DNA of 64,000 nucleotides from Hyalella azteca (taxonomy: Eukaryota > Arthropoda > Malacostraca > Amphipoda > Hyalellidae), in contig NW_025943988.1 of assembly GCF_000764305.2 (NCBI RefSeq), positions 744,001 to 808,000 of the forward strand. The letters are read 5' to 3'. Numbering within the stretch: the first letter of the stretch is position 1; each line of letters starts with the position of its first letter. Below the pieces are notes generated by a model. That model saw only the letters and a list, made by a program, of their open reading frames with translations. It did no database searches and was not told the origin of the DNA. The translations under genes were made by a program, and so were the position numbers. Below, piece after piece: positions 49,233 to 60,259 of this stretch.

Positions 49233-49620
49233 GCATGGTGATAGTATGGTGCCATTATAGAGCTAGTGCAGTGCTAGTATGGTGATAGTATGGTGTTAGT
49301 ATGGTGTTAGTATGGTGTTAGTATGGTGTTAGTATGGTGTTAGTATGGTGTTAGTATGGTGTTAGTATGGTGTTAGTATGGTGTTAGTATGGTGTTTGCA
49401 TTATTCTAGTATGTTGATAGGATGGTGCTAGCATGTTGCTATGGTGTTAGCTTTATTCGAGCATGATGCTAGTATGGTACTAGTATGGTGCTAGTATGGT
49501 GCTTGTTATGGTGCTAGTATCATTCTAGCTTGGTGCTGGCAGTGTTGTGGATATATATTAACGGCCTGGCGCTGGCCTAAGGCGAGCATATTACCAGTGT
49601 GATGCCAGTATGGTACCGAG
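49233..49620 (+). repeat. Minisatellite, 11-bp unit, perfect core
   Basis: About ten perfect copies of GTATGGTGTTA (about 49288-49395) sit in a wider zone of variants such as GTATGGTGCTA, GTATGGTGATA and GCATGTTGCTA. The perfect centre with diverged edges suggests ongoing turnover. Confidence 0.93.
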
Positions 49621-49624
49621 CATC

Positions 49625-50250
49625 ATATAAGATGGAAATTCCGTCACGACGTTGAGTGATTTTGGCAACGTTATTTTCACAGCTCAACATAATGAGCACT
49701 TGATATCTTTTCGGCTTTCTTCTGCATGCTATAGAAACGTTGATGAATTCCAATGCAATGCCTCAGACTTGAGGGTTGCAAACATAAAGATAATATGAGT
49801 GTAATACATTCATATTTCAATGAATTATATTACTGATCATACACGACCGAAAAATTTGTTCTTTATTCCTGTTTACCACTGTTATGATGGCTCAAAGGCA
49901 TTACTATCTGTGAACTGAATATATGATATACATAATTAAAGAGGATTCATTTCGTCATAAATGATTATTTTCGAAAGGATATAATTTAAAATTATGATAA
50001 CATGATCGGGCCAGGGAAAGGCTTCAACCTTTGTATTCAAATTGCCATTTCCGTTATAATTCAGCTGATAATGCAGGAAACTTTAATTAATTTCTCAATC
50101 AAGAACCATCGTGATAAATATACAAATTTAGGCGTAAATTTTTATCGATAAGGAGCTTCAGTTCTTGAAGTGATATTTAACTATGAATAAACGACGTTAG
50201 CGAAATCATGTTTCTTTGTTCATTGGGATTCATGAATTTATTTTTGGAAT
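49625..50250. other. AT-rich spacer
   Basis: Nothing recognisable. Confidence 0.5.
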
Positions 50251-50255
50251 CATAA

Positions 50256-50745
50256 TGTTAGGGAAATATGGTATTTAACATTTTATAATTTTGTATTTGT
50301 ATAATTTTAGTTTTAGTTTAGAAATGCGGAAATTATATTTGTAGGTTATAGTCGGTTATAAACAGTCAAGCATTTGAACCCACGGTGTCAAGGTGTGTTT
50401 TTAAGTGGTTATTTGTTTTTTCTTGTGTTTTAAATTGAGTGATTATTTCGATGTGTTATATATTTTGTTATGTTCTTTAAAGTTAAATTTGTTTATTCAT
50501 GAGAAGTGTTTATTCATACTTTGTCTTTTGTTCATTTACTTGTTATTTTAGGTTATTTATTTTTTTTTTTGTCTTTGGGAACTCAGATTCAAGAGAGTAA
50601 TTTTGCGGAGGTGTCTTTTATTGTCCGCCTCTGTTTGGGTCCACTTTAAAATACTTTAAGTACGGCTGGCCGAGTCTATAGGTCACCCCCGTAATATCGT
50701 TGCTCTATATCGACGTTTCAATAAACTGCGTTCACTCTATTTTAT
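50256..50745 (+). mobile_element. Possible solo LTR
   Basis: A block starting TGTTAGGGAAATATGG is T-rich on the plus strand, turns G+C-richer near its end, and carries AATAAA at 50719-50724 followed by ACTGCGTTCAC. This resembles a gypsy- or BEL-type LTR with its U3, polyadenylation signal and short U5. The right edge is not fixed: TTTCA followed by ATAA would match the ATAA before the left end, but would split the polyadenylation signal. No internal retroviral-type gene or second LTR lies nearby. The call is architectural only. Confidence 0.27.
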
Positions 50746-50749
50746 GATT

Positions 50750-51830
50750 TGCTGAAAAATGATGCAAACTCAAATCAAATTCTGCAAATTTGATTATTAT
50801 TACTATTATTATTGATTATTTTCTCAATTTTGCAAATTATGCACAGTCAAACTAAATGAAAAAAAGTAAATAAAATTGTTAATGTGCTAATTAAACATCT
50901 TAATTTTGCCAATTTAACTTGAGAAATTTCGTGATATCAGTTGTCTTTTCAAGAATCGTCCAGACTCCAGATCACCAATGTACATATAGATTAACCAAAT
51001 GCTGATCATCCTTCTGCATCACTGACTGTTAATAAGCAGATGTTTTCAACAATGGTTAGGACGCTGCTGCGATATGACCCGTGCATTTTGATTTTGATGA
51101 GAATTATTATTGGTCATTGCCGAGAGCAGCAACATCGTTATAATATGCAATTGACCCTAAACGGGTTGTACAAAACGTGCAAGACGTCAGTAAAATTTCA
51201 TCCCAATCAAGGACGGTGTTAGGCGGCATGCCGTGTTCACGGCGCGCTCTTCATCGAAGATTACGCGTTGAAGAATAGACCACCGGCGCGAGGGCAAATG
51301 GAAGCTATTCTGTTCTATAGAAGGTCATTACGTCGGACTGCAGTTCCGAACATTTCTTTTGAAGGGGCATAGCATAGCCACAGCAGCAGGCTACTCCGTA
51401 CCAGGTGTTATCACGGAAACCTAAATGAAAATCTCGGAAGCCAAAGTAAAAATTTTCCAAGTAGGACCAATGGCCACTCGAGAGTATTCATCGGCCATAC
51501 ATCAGTCGCACAAAATGTTGTGTAGGCAAAACCTACAGTGGAAATCCGTGCATGCTGGGCTTTGCGTTCGGTAGCCTCATCTCATTACTTTGTAAATCGA
51601 TAAACAAAAATGCAACAGGGCCCTTGTATTCAGGAGGGTCGGCTTGCTAGGTTTATGCTTCATAAAATTCTTCCAGTGGCCATTTTTGTGATACAGAAAG
51701 CAGAGTGGAATTTGAACGTGATACAATGCTCATTTAAATACACTGTAATGTTGTGATGCGCAATTTGGCTGCATATGCAGCAAGTTGCTCACTTGGTCAG
51801 TCCAATTCATTAAAAACAGAGTATAGTGCA
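50750..51830. other. Spacer with a G+C-richer island
   Basis: At about 51200-51560 the base composition rises and a minus-strand frame of about 70 codons is open, with an internal repeat of the type GFRDFHLGFRD. No start, splice sites or family were recognised, so no gene is called. Confidence 0.35.
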
Positions 51831-51834
51831 GTTC

Positions 51835-51900
51835 ATTACTGCAGTAATATTGCAGTATATACTGCAGTAGTAATCATTGATCTTATATACTGCAGTATAT
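51835..51900. repeat. Cluster of three CTGCAG-centred palindromes
   Basis: ATTACTGCAGTAAT (51835-51848), TGCAGTATATACTGCA (51851-51866) and ATATACTGCAGTATAT (51885-51900) are each perfect. They are built from one shared block, so inverted duplications probably produced them. Confidence 0.85.
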
Positions 51901-52357
51901 GCTGCTCCGCTTTAAGACATCGATCCTGACATTTTCGATATGTGAAATATCAAGATATTTTTCTCAAAAGGGCAGGAATGAAAATATTAGCATGGTGAAT
52001 ATGTTCGGAAATTCTGCTTATACATGAGAAGTTTCGAAGCGTCTAGCATGGAATGGAATGGAATTATTCAGCCATGAGCGATTTAATCATTGAAAGCACA
52101 AATCAATCACGTTATATAAGTGAGTCAGGTTGACTCAATTGAATGAGTCCAGTCAATTTGATAGTTATTTAATCTCTTTTCTTTTTCTGTAGTGCGCCTT
52201 CTTAACCTACTTCATTGTCTCGACCAAGCATATCTCGGGGTGAGTATTGAAAAACCTATGAAGTGTATAAATGCACTATTCTCTCAACTACTGAGAATCC
52301 TGATTAAATTGAATCGAATTTTTATTGACAAGTGTGAAAACCTGTCACTTTCATCTT

Positions 52358-52397
52358 TCAGTTGCATATATCAGTTGCAACTGATATATGCAACTGA
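52358..52397. repeat. Perfect 40-bp palindrome without spacer
   Basis: The left half TCAGTTGCATATATCAGTTG is followed directly by its exact reverse complement. It can extrude a cruciform or, in RNA, form a 20-bp stem. A perfect palindrome of this length does not arise by chance in 64 kb and usually decays quickly. Confidence 0.95.
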
Positions 52398-52409
52398 TGT
52401 GCATATGCA

Positions 52410-52437
52410 AGTGGCATATGCACTTGCATATGCCACT
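52410..52437. repeat. Second palindrome, 12-bp arms, 4-base loop
   Basis: AGTGGCATATGC and its inverse GCATATGCCACT flank ACTT. It begins 12 bp after the 40-bp palindrome and shares its TGCATAT vocabulary, so the two probably arose in one event. Confidence 0.9.
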
Positions 52438-52439
52438 GA

Positions 52440-52740
52440 TGATAATTTTTGTATCCAACCCGGTATGTTCAACCCAACAAATTCACCACAGCAGTAAAAT
52501 TGATTAGAAGTAAATTGCAGTAAAATTTGTTAATCATTTCGGTAGCAGTAAAAATCATTTCAAAATCAGAATTGACTCATTGCACAGTTTTCATGATATA
52601 ACATTATAATTTGTCACATCACGGAATTCTTAGATTTCACTGTATTAACATAATAATAGCGGCGAAAATCATTTTACTAACTTTTCGTCTGTCTCTGAAG
52701 ATTTTTGCATCAGTTTCTCTGCAGAATCTAAAAATCTTAA
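52440..52740. other. AT-rich spacer
   Basis: Nothing recognised apart from several short motifs with CAGTAAAAT. Confidence 0.5.
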
Positions 52741-52748
52741 AAGCTTAC

Positions 52749-53033
52749 TAGAATCGTTCGGTTGCTCGAGTCTCTGGGAAAATGAGTCGTCATTCGATTC
52801 ACCGCGTCTGCGGCATCAGTAATAGACCAGTCACAGAACCAAAAATCAAGGGACGATTTTGTGGCTTTCGCATCGGCTCTTAAGTGAAAAGCGATCGAAG
52901 GAGGCTTTCGGAGACCCGAGGATTCGAAGTAATGCTCCGCATCTCCCAACCTTCGGCACTTCTCTTTATTGAAATTTTTCGCGTAGTAGTCAGAGATTAT
53001 TCTGAGACTGACGGATTCAGACTGACGGTGAGA
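52749..53033 (-). CDS. Candidate internal exon, 95 codons, unassigned
   Basis: The minus strand is open for exactly 95 codons between an acceptor-like ATCATCTTAG (ending 53034) and the donor A|GTAAGC (donor 52748-52743), giving a symmetrical phase 0 exon. Base composition is richer in G+C, particularly at third positions, than the flanks. The product includes DYYAKNFNKEKCRRLGDAEH, then SLDFWFCDWSITDAADAV and HFPRDSS, with no recognised motif, signal peptide or transmembrane stretch. If the donor is ignored, the frame stops at 52737. Neighbouring exons were not found. It could be a real exon of an unknown gene, but frames of this length are expected several times by chance in 64 kb. Confidence 0.27.
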
Positions 53034-53039
53034 CTAAGA

Positions 53040-53905
53040 TGATCAATCGAAGATTGCAATCTGACCATGATTTGGTGATGATGAATAGGCTAAGATTAAA
53101 AATAAACGAGTTTTGAAAAATATCTACAGAACGGGAATAACATGATAAATAAATGATAGAAGCATGCCAGCCAAATGTAAAAAAATCAATTTCGTGTCAT
53201 CTCTGTTATTCTACTTAGGAAACACGAGAAACACAGATTCAACTTGTTACGGAAAACTTGTTGATATTAAAAATATTTGGCGTTCGTGAATTTCCATGAA
53301 AGGCTTATTGTTATTCAAATCCAAATTATAACCATTATAATCAAAATTTAAGCTCGTATTAATTCTCAGATTATATTTCCCTCTTATTTTTCTACCTATT
53401 TCTTTCTCTACATGAGCTCAGGGTTATAGATTGGTACGAAATTTTTGTATATTTTTGGATTTTTACCTCTAACAATCATAGATGACGTAATTATAAATCG
53501 TTATCTGTAATTAGGACTTAGGTTTGAATACATTTTGTAAATTAATCTCTTATCTAAAGTTTATCTTGACTAACATTCGTAAAATTTTAAGATCATTTAT
53601 TATTAAAACGGTTTGCATTTACACAAAATTTTCAGAAAAAAAACTCGATGTTATCGGCCAATAAAATACTTTTTACTACTAAGTGCCGTCAAAAAATCTC
53701 TCAATAAATATTATTGAATTCTACGGAGTAAGCTGGTATTGAATTCTACTTACTAACCTGCACTCGCAGTACAAATAGCGATGCATTTTTCGCCATCGTA
53801 TGGGTCATCATGACACAGTTTAACTCAACAAAAGGGTGCATCCTGCAACAAATTATGTCACTATTTAAAAAACGTGACCCATTAATTTTTTTGAGTGCGA
53901 GCTCC
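53040..53905. other. AT-rich spacer
   Basis: No feature seen. Confidence 0.5.
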
Positions 53906-53909
53906 TAAA

Positions 53910-53954
53910 TTAATCCGACTGATTAATCCGGCTGATTAATCCGGCTGATTAATC
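53910..53954 (+). repeat. Short tandem repeat, 13-bp unit
   Basis: TAATCCGGCTGAT or TAATCCGACTGAT repeated three times plus a partial copy ending TAATCT. Confidence 0.9.
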
Positions 53955-53959
53955 TACCT

Positions 53960-55235
53960 GAAATGTAATGCTTCAAAGTACATTTCGTGGAAGCAAGCAT
54001 ACAAGACGGGTCAGCACCATTCACGAGCTAATCGCAGTTGTCTTGACATGGTCTTACATTGCTTGTGGTTCCGGTAATGTTAATTGAAGGACATTGAAAT
54101 CCTTGGAAGTTTCCCAGAGATCGTAAAAACCTTTATTCACTGACAAGCAACAACATCGTTATACTCGAACAATAATTTCAATCACCCTTGATCTAAGTGA
54201 CACAAATATATTTCCATTTCTACATATTCAAGCTCCCCCACACTTCCATTCCCTAAATTTGATTGATATCAAGCTTGATCAATCACGAAACATATTTATT
54301 TCAATTTCTCATAACTGAGAGAAGACTTTGAAGATCAAACGTAAACTCCTGCGACTCAGATTTACTTCTCGTTGGAGATTCGTTTCCACTTGCCATGCCA
54401 GAAACTCTTTGTTTACATTCATAACAGGCAAACAAGCCGAGCTATAAAGCTTTAATACGCTAGTTAATCCTCGCAGTTACGCCAACGTTTGAGGCGATAA
54501 CTCCACAACTAAGTTTAGTGCAACACGCGAGCTCTGCAAGCCAAACAATAACTTAGGAGTCCTTCTTGACTTTATATCGGGCAACTTATTCGTCATTGCA
54601 GGTGCTCACAAAGAAAAACAACAGGCTGGCTATTTGTTCTTGTCGACCTCCATCCTTTGTTGCGTGCGAACAAAAGACCACAAGAACAATTTAAAATCTT
54701 CGTTCCCATATCCACGGCCGGGTATATGCCGGCCGTTCTCCTACGTTAATCCAGTCATGAACTTGTTTCATATTGGATAACTGCGGGTGAGGTGGTATGG
54801 CTAACTCTTACATCCAGCCATAGACGCCCTCATGCAGTATGACATATTCCTTAATGCTCCAACGCTTTTTGCTTAAGCGATATAGATTTAAAACGCCGTT
54901 ATTTACGCACGATAAATTAAATTAATTAATTTGCATTAATACGTGTCATGAGTTGCTGGACTTGGCGAAGAAAAATATTTTGGTAGGGAGCTTTCAATTA
55001 GATTTCGACATAAAAAAGTGACTTATGAAATGATGAAGATCTAAATGCAATGCGTCAAAATGTATGTGAAACGATTTTAACAAAAAAATACAAAAAATTG
55101 TACAGCATAACTCTTGCTGCATGGGTACATTCTGGCCAAAAAAAATCAAATTGATGCATTTATAATGTTGGATGTCTTGACAGATGAACATATATAATAA
55201 TAATATAGTAGTGTCAACGTTGATTAGACCGTATG
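53960..55235. other. Spacer, no supported gene
   Basis: Slightly richer in G+C at 54330-54850 than the neighbours, but without a recognisable frame. Confidence 0.5.
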
Positions 55236-55239
55236 GGCT

Positions 55240-55360
55240 TGTAGTCGATTCTTAACCGCTCGGCCGCCTCGTCGGTTTTTACCGGAACTGCTGGAATCGA
55301 ACCCGAAACTCACTGCTCCAGTCCTGGTATTATGAACTTTAACCACTGCATCACTCCGGC
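55240..55360 (-). repeat. tRNA-related SINE-like sequence, two tRNA-like parts
   Basis: On the minus strand the segment starts GCCGGAGTGATGCAGTGG, an A-box-like start, and 40 bases on has GGTTCGATTCC (55303-55293), a perfect match to the RNA polymerase III B-box consensus. The part ends CAGTTCCGGT, which can pair with the GCCGGAG start if G-T pairs are allowed. The T arm is imperfect, so a functional tRNA is unlikely. A second tRNA-like start follows at once: GACGAGGCGGCCGAGCGG then TTAAG, close to the 5' half of tRNA-Ser or tRNA-Leu. Tandem tRNA heads fit a dimeric SINE or two adjacent tRNA-derived insertions. Confidence 0.5.
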
Positions 55361-55364
55361 AATT

Positions 55365-57915
55365 ATATTATCTATTACTATAATATGACTATTCAATAAC
55401 ACTAACAAGTGGTCGAGCTGTATAAATTAGGACCACAAGCTAATTTTTTCCAATCCGGAAGACATACAGAATTTGAGATACGTTACGTGACTAAGACATG
55501 GCGCAGGTTGTGGCATCTCATCTAAGACGTATAATGTTCGTTTCAGTTTTAGCTTGAAAATAAATCTCAATCAAAAAATCGTTTAATGTTGTAAATCTTT
55601 GCATGTTCTTCAGTGGCCATTGAATAGCCAGCGATCCGAAGCCAATAACTTGGCTTTGAATTTCTCGAGGGTTTGAGTTTATGGCGAGGCGTGTCAAGTG
55701 TCACATCTGGACGCGGTGAGGGCGGAAGGCTGGTAGAATAACGACAGACTTCGACAAGTCCCATGGGGGAGAATAGAATTGCCATAGGATTTCTAAAGAA
55801 TTTTTATTTTTAATCCCATTTCTATAAAATAGAATTTTAATATCACGAAGATAATGTTCGAAGAAGAGGAGATAGTTGTTTGCAGTGTAAATATTAGATG
55901 GGCGGTATATATAAAAAGATGTTATTCAGTCGTGCGCGAATATATGTTTTCCTTGAGTTCGTTTTTTTTCACTCATAAAAAGATTTACGTGCTTTCAAAA
56001 TTGTACCGAGCCAAATTAAACTGCTATCATAGTTTATTGTAACTGCTAACTTCTCGAATCATTCAATCATTTCATTTAATTTCAGAAAGAGTTTGATTTC
56101 TTCAATTCATATTCTTGGATATCATTCTTCCTTGTCGAAAATGTCTTCCACTATTTCAAGTGTTTCCGTCTTCTAAGAATATTCAACGAGATGTTAAAAA
56201 GAGAAGCCATAACATGGAAGAGTCTGAAAGAAGTTCGCAAGAGTGCAATGAATTAGATGACAGTTATTGCATCGATGGTCGTCATGTGCGACCTGTAGAA
56301 GCAATCCAATAAATCGGTTATCGTTAAATGTAAAGTTCAACGGAAAGGGAAAGCCTTGCAACTTCGACTGTGGCCGGTAGATCTTAAAATTCGCGAAATT
56401 TTCTTTCGCTAGAAACATTCAGTATATCAAAAAAGTACAGTTTAAAAGAGTGCACAAATTCAAGCCCGTTAAAAAATAGTAATTTTAATATTGCTATAAT
56501 ATTGATTTTAATATTGTCTCTAAGAGACAATAGGACCTCCATGAAATCCTTCCATTAGTTTGAATTTCATTATTGAATCTTAAAATGTGTGTTTAATGAT
56601 AATAATGATATATGTACTCAATCCAATTCCGATCATTATTTATATAAATACTTTTATTATTTCTTTTCACGAGCTGGCCAAAATTTTAAGAAGCACAGAA
56701 ATGCCAAGAGAATTCACCAAATTTTCACTGAAATCTTTTCGGAGGCACGCCTTATCATCATTTAAAATTTTTTTAAAGTTTAAAGGCACAATCATCAGTG
56801 AAAAATTTAAATATGAACAATATTTATAAGATAATTTATTAATGTTTATGATTACTACCCTTTTCATTTTTTATTTATGGCTATCGCATTAATCAAAAAT
56901 ATCTCATCTCTCAATAAGGTATTACGATTATTTTATAAAAAAAATTGAAATTCATGACAAAACCTGAAGACTGGACTTCTGATAAAAAGTTTGATGAAAC
57001 TTTTAGTGCCTCAAACAGAAACCTGCCAGATGATCGGCATGAAGTTTGCCCAAAAGTCAGGCTTCACCGGTGTTCAAAACCTGCATAAAAAACTGCCAAC
57101 CAAAACCACAAATCTAAGAAAAATCTAATTGACGAAAATCTCTTTCAATTACGACAAATAATTGATAATTCAGAATTCTTGCGTTGAAGTGAACCCTTAT
57201 GAGTTATTAATTAGTTAGTGAACCATTATTAGTTATTAATTAATTAGTCGTCGAAAAAACATTGTTTTCACAAGTACCAAGAAAATTTCGTCTGCAGACT
57301 ATTTAAGCCCGTCCTTTATTGCGGAAAATCATCTTTATCAAGTATATGTAGGTTTCTGACCCATAAAGTTTTCACGCTCTAATTTTCCATGTATGGATAG
57401 TGAACAATTAAGGATTTGAAATCTGAAATTCAATAAAATCGAAAATTAATATTCTCAAAATTAGACTTATTTATTAGAGTGAAAAGTGGAGTATAAGAAA
57501 TTAAAACATTCGAAAGCATTGCTGCCTATCCATGCTACCAGGCGACGATGTAGCGCACCTTCAATTAACCTGAGAATTATTGTACCGACAGCCGACCTAG
57601 CAACATCTCATACTCTACCGGCGACCTGACGCTTGGCCTACGCATCTTCAGCGACCAAAGGCACCTAATCCTTCCTAAGACTATTTATTATTCGACTGTC
57701 TTATAATTTCGTGTGAATGTGGTTCTAGCAAGATTTATTTAATTATTTATTACTCGTGCATTAATTAGGTAGTATTTATCTAAGGCTCACCTTTATTTAC
57801 GTTTGGGGATAACCTCCTTTTGGGACGTTTACGGTGGATGATAAATTAACCTGGGCGTTTGCTTTGGGTTTAGTATAGGTGGATGAAGGTTTAGGGTTTC
57901 GTTCCTTTTCTAAAT
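55365..57915. other. AT-rich DNA, no supported gene
   Basis: Overlapping short frames on both strands (for example 55567-55785 minus and 56115-56312 plus) have no recognisable domains. Nothing else was identified. Confidence 0.45.
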
Positions 57916-57923
57916 TTTTGCCG

Positions 57924-58207
57924 TGCATTTGAACCTCCTACTCTCTGCATTTGAACCTCCACTTGAACATTTGAACCTCCAACTCTCTGCATTTTAACCT
58001 CCTACTTGAATATTTGAACCTCCTACTCTCTGCATTTTAACCTCCTACTTGAATATTTGAACCTCCTACTCTCAGCATTTTAACCTCCTACTTGAATATT
58101 TGAACCTCCTACTCTCTGCATTTGAACCTCCACTTGAACATTTGAACCTCCTACTCTCTGCATTTTAACCGCCTACTTGAACATTTGAACCTCCTACTTG
58201 AACCTCT
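57924..58207 (+). repeat. Minisatellite, composite unit of about 43 bp
   Basis: Alternation of CATTTGAACCTCCTACTCTCTG and CATTTTAACCTCCTACTTGAATA blocks, about six composite copies. Both halves share TTNAACCTCCTACT, so the longer unit probably arose by duplication of a roughly 21-bp ancestor. Confidence 0.92.
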
Positions 58208-58209
58208 GT

Positions 58210-59930
58210 CCCCTCTGGTGAGCCTTCCTCCTACTTCGCACTCGTCTTTTGTTAGGGTTTCATTCCTAAAGCTAATAATACCTGAAATATCGCTCCACAC
58301 TGACTCTGAATATATTTAGGTGTGTGCCAAATATTTAAATACATTGCCTTATACTCGTTTATACAGCCTTTATTATTGCATTTATCGAGACGGTGGACGC
58401 CAGTTCTGCATTAGCTATAGCCCTAATTTATATTTCAGGAGTACAAACAACGCCCGTTGCTGAGCTGCCTGCTGCGGTCCTGACCCTTCCCTGATTATCC
58501 CTATCCTGAATGGTGATTATTATTTCGTATGATGATTTATACTTTGGATGCCCGTGGCCTGTAATCTCTGAAGTCTGGATTAAGGCATATCTAAATTATT
58601 CAATAATCAAGTTATTGTTATCCGCAAAGAAGCCTAAACCTTGACCTACCTTAAGCGTTCCATATGGAGAGTCAAGAAGCTGTCCCTAAAGTCAAATCTA
58701 ATTAATTTTCCTTATCTGATTATCAATCATTACTTAAGCTATTAAGTAGAGAATTAAGTAATTCCTTACTCGAGCTTAATTATTTTCAGTGCTTTTCCCA
58801 GCGCGGTTCTCAGCCCATTATTCTGGGCATCTCATAACTATCTGCTGCATTTACAACACTTTCCTTAAGCGCCATTTGGATTCATCATATATTTATTAAG
58901 CTTGCACTTGAGAAGGCAGAGATAACATTTTTTGTTGAATATATTCAATCATTATTCCTTATTATAGATTACAAGCAAGGTAGCCTGGCATTGCCCGGGA
59001 TCGATAATGCCTGTAATTCTCATATCCTGATTTCCAGAATCCCATTAATAAGAATTAAATTGATGGATGCTAATCCAGCAAAAGTCCGTTCAAACTTACA
59101 TTTAACAGATAACTCCCATTCACTCTATTATCTGTGGGTTGCAGAGTATTTTTTTCTGCACAGATTACTCTATTTAGTTTTTTTTAATTGCATTGGCCGG
59201 AAAAAATTTATAATGGCGCACTTCCTTATTAAATTTTAAAAAGTACGATAAAAAGGAAAATTTTATTTTTCCACGGGAACCTACAAATTTATTAGCAAAT
59301 ATCAAATTGAGTAACAGGCCTTTTCTGTCCGTGGACTTGGCCATTTTTAGGCCATCTGGCAACCGTGATGGGGCGCATCGCACTTACGTGTTAAGTTTGA
59401 ATGCAGGACAATTTAAAGAAAAAATTTCTATTTCGTTCCTGCCTTCCCCTACCACTTTTGCTCGCAAAAGTCCCCTAGATATTTCCAGCATAGGCTACAA
59501 ACACATCAACGTAAAAATCAAATTAAACAACTTATCTAAGATATATTATTTTTTCATAAACGGTTCGCACTCGGCAGAAGTCACTTTGGTAGACAGAATA
59601 CGAAGCTTGCCGTAAACTTCGTTCCAGTAATCCAAAACAAAGTGACGAAAAACTCCAGCAAAAACCGTCACAGCCATGGAAAAGAATATTTGATCGGAAG
59701 AAAATTTCAAAATTTCTATTAGTTGAAGAGCCTAAGTTCAGAAAGCATACAAATTGTTGTATTTGGGGAGTGTTGGAAAGCATTGCCAGAGTTAAAAAGT
59801 ATATTTTGCTCCTGAAACTCAAGAGGAAATAACAAGATAGTCAAGAAGGAATCTACCAAATTTTTGAAAGGAAAAAATTATCGAAGACGCGTAAGAAATA
59901 TCGCAGTCCTTCAAAATGTACGAGTTCTGC
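58210..59930. other. Spacer, no supported gene
   Basis: Short frames on both strands around 59170-59820 overlap each other and show no recognisable domain. Confidence 0.45.
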
Positions 59931-59936
59931 AGCTAA

Positions 59937-60257
59937 CGCATCGCCCGTTTCCGTCGTCGCTGGCGAACAGCCCAAATCGTCGCGCACAGCATTTTGTTGG
60001 TCCTCTCAATTCTCCTGTTTTTGGCACTGCTCATTCCGACCATTGGGATCTCGGCTTCTGTCCAATACTTCATCTTCATGATCTTCGTCTTCAAGATTTG
60101 CTGCTACTGCACTTTCGCTCTCATAGTTAATTGCGTTTGTCTACGCCTGCTTCGAGCTTTAAGTGTTACAACGGCAATAATTATACTCGTCATAGGAATG
60201 TCATTCACGTCAAGTTTACTTCAGAACGCCGCCTGCAGATTCCAGGAGCAGTAGCCG
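59937..60257 (+). other. Hydrophobic open frame, about 106 codons
   Basis: Open from a TAA at 59934 to TAG at 60255-60257. A basic start (RIARFRRRWRTAQIV) leads into three strongly hydrophobic stretches (LLVLSILLFLALLIPTIGI, QYFIFMIFVFKICCY and TAIIILVIGMSF), then a polar tail ending CRFQEQ. The pattern is that of a membrane protein fragment with positive residues before the first segment. There is no ATG before the first segment, no fitting splice acceptor and no clear donor. It may be a decayed exon or a chance hydrophobic frame, since T-rich DNA favours hydrophobic codons. No family is assigned. Confidence 0.22.
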
Positions 60258-60259
60258 TA

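Noticed and set aside
51300..51512. Minus-strand frame of about 70 codons with a GFRDFHLGFRD repeat
   Set aside because: No ATG, acceptor or donor fits, and no family is recognised. Composition alone is not enough.
55281..55360. Functional tRNA gene
   Set aside because: The B-box is perfect, but the T arm has mismatches and the acceptor stem relies on G-T pairs. A SINE-type relic is more likely.
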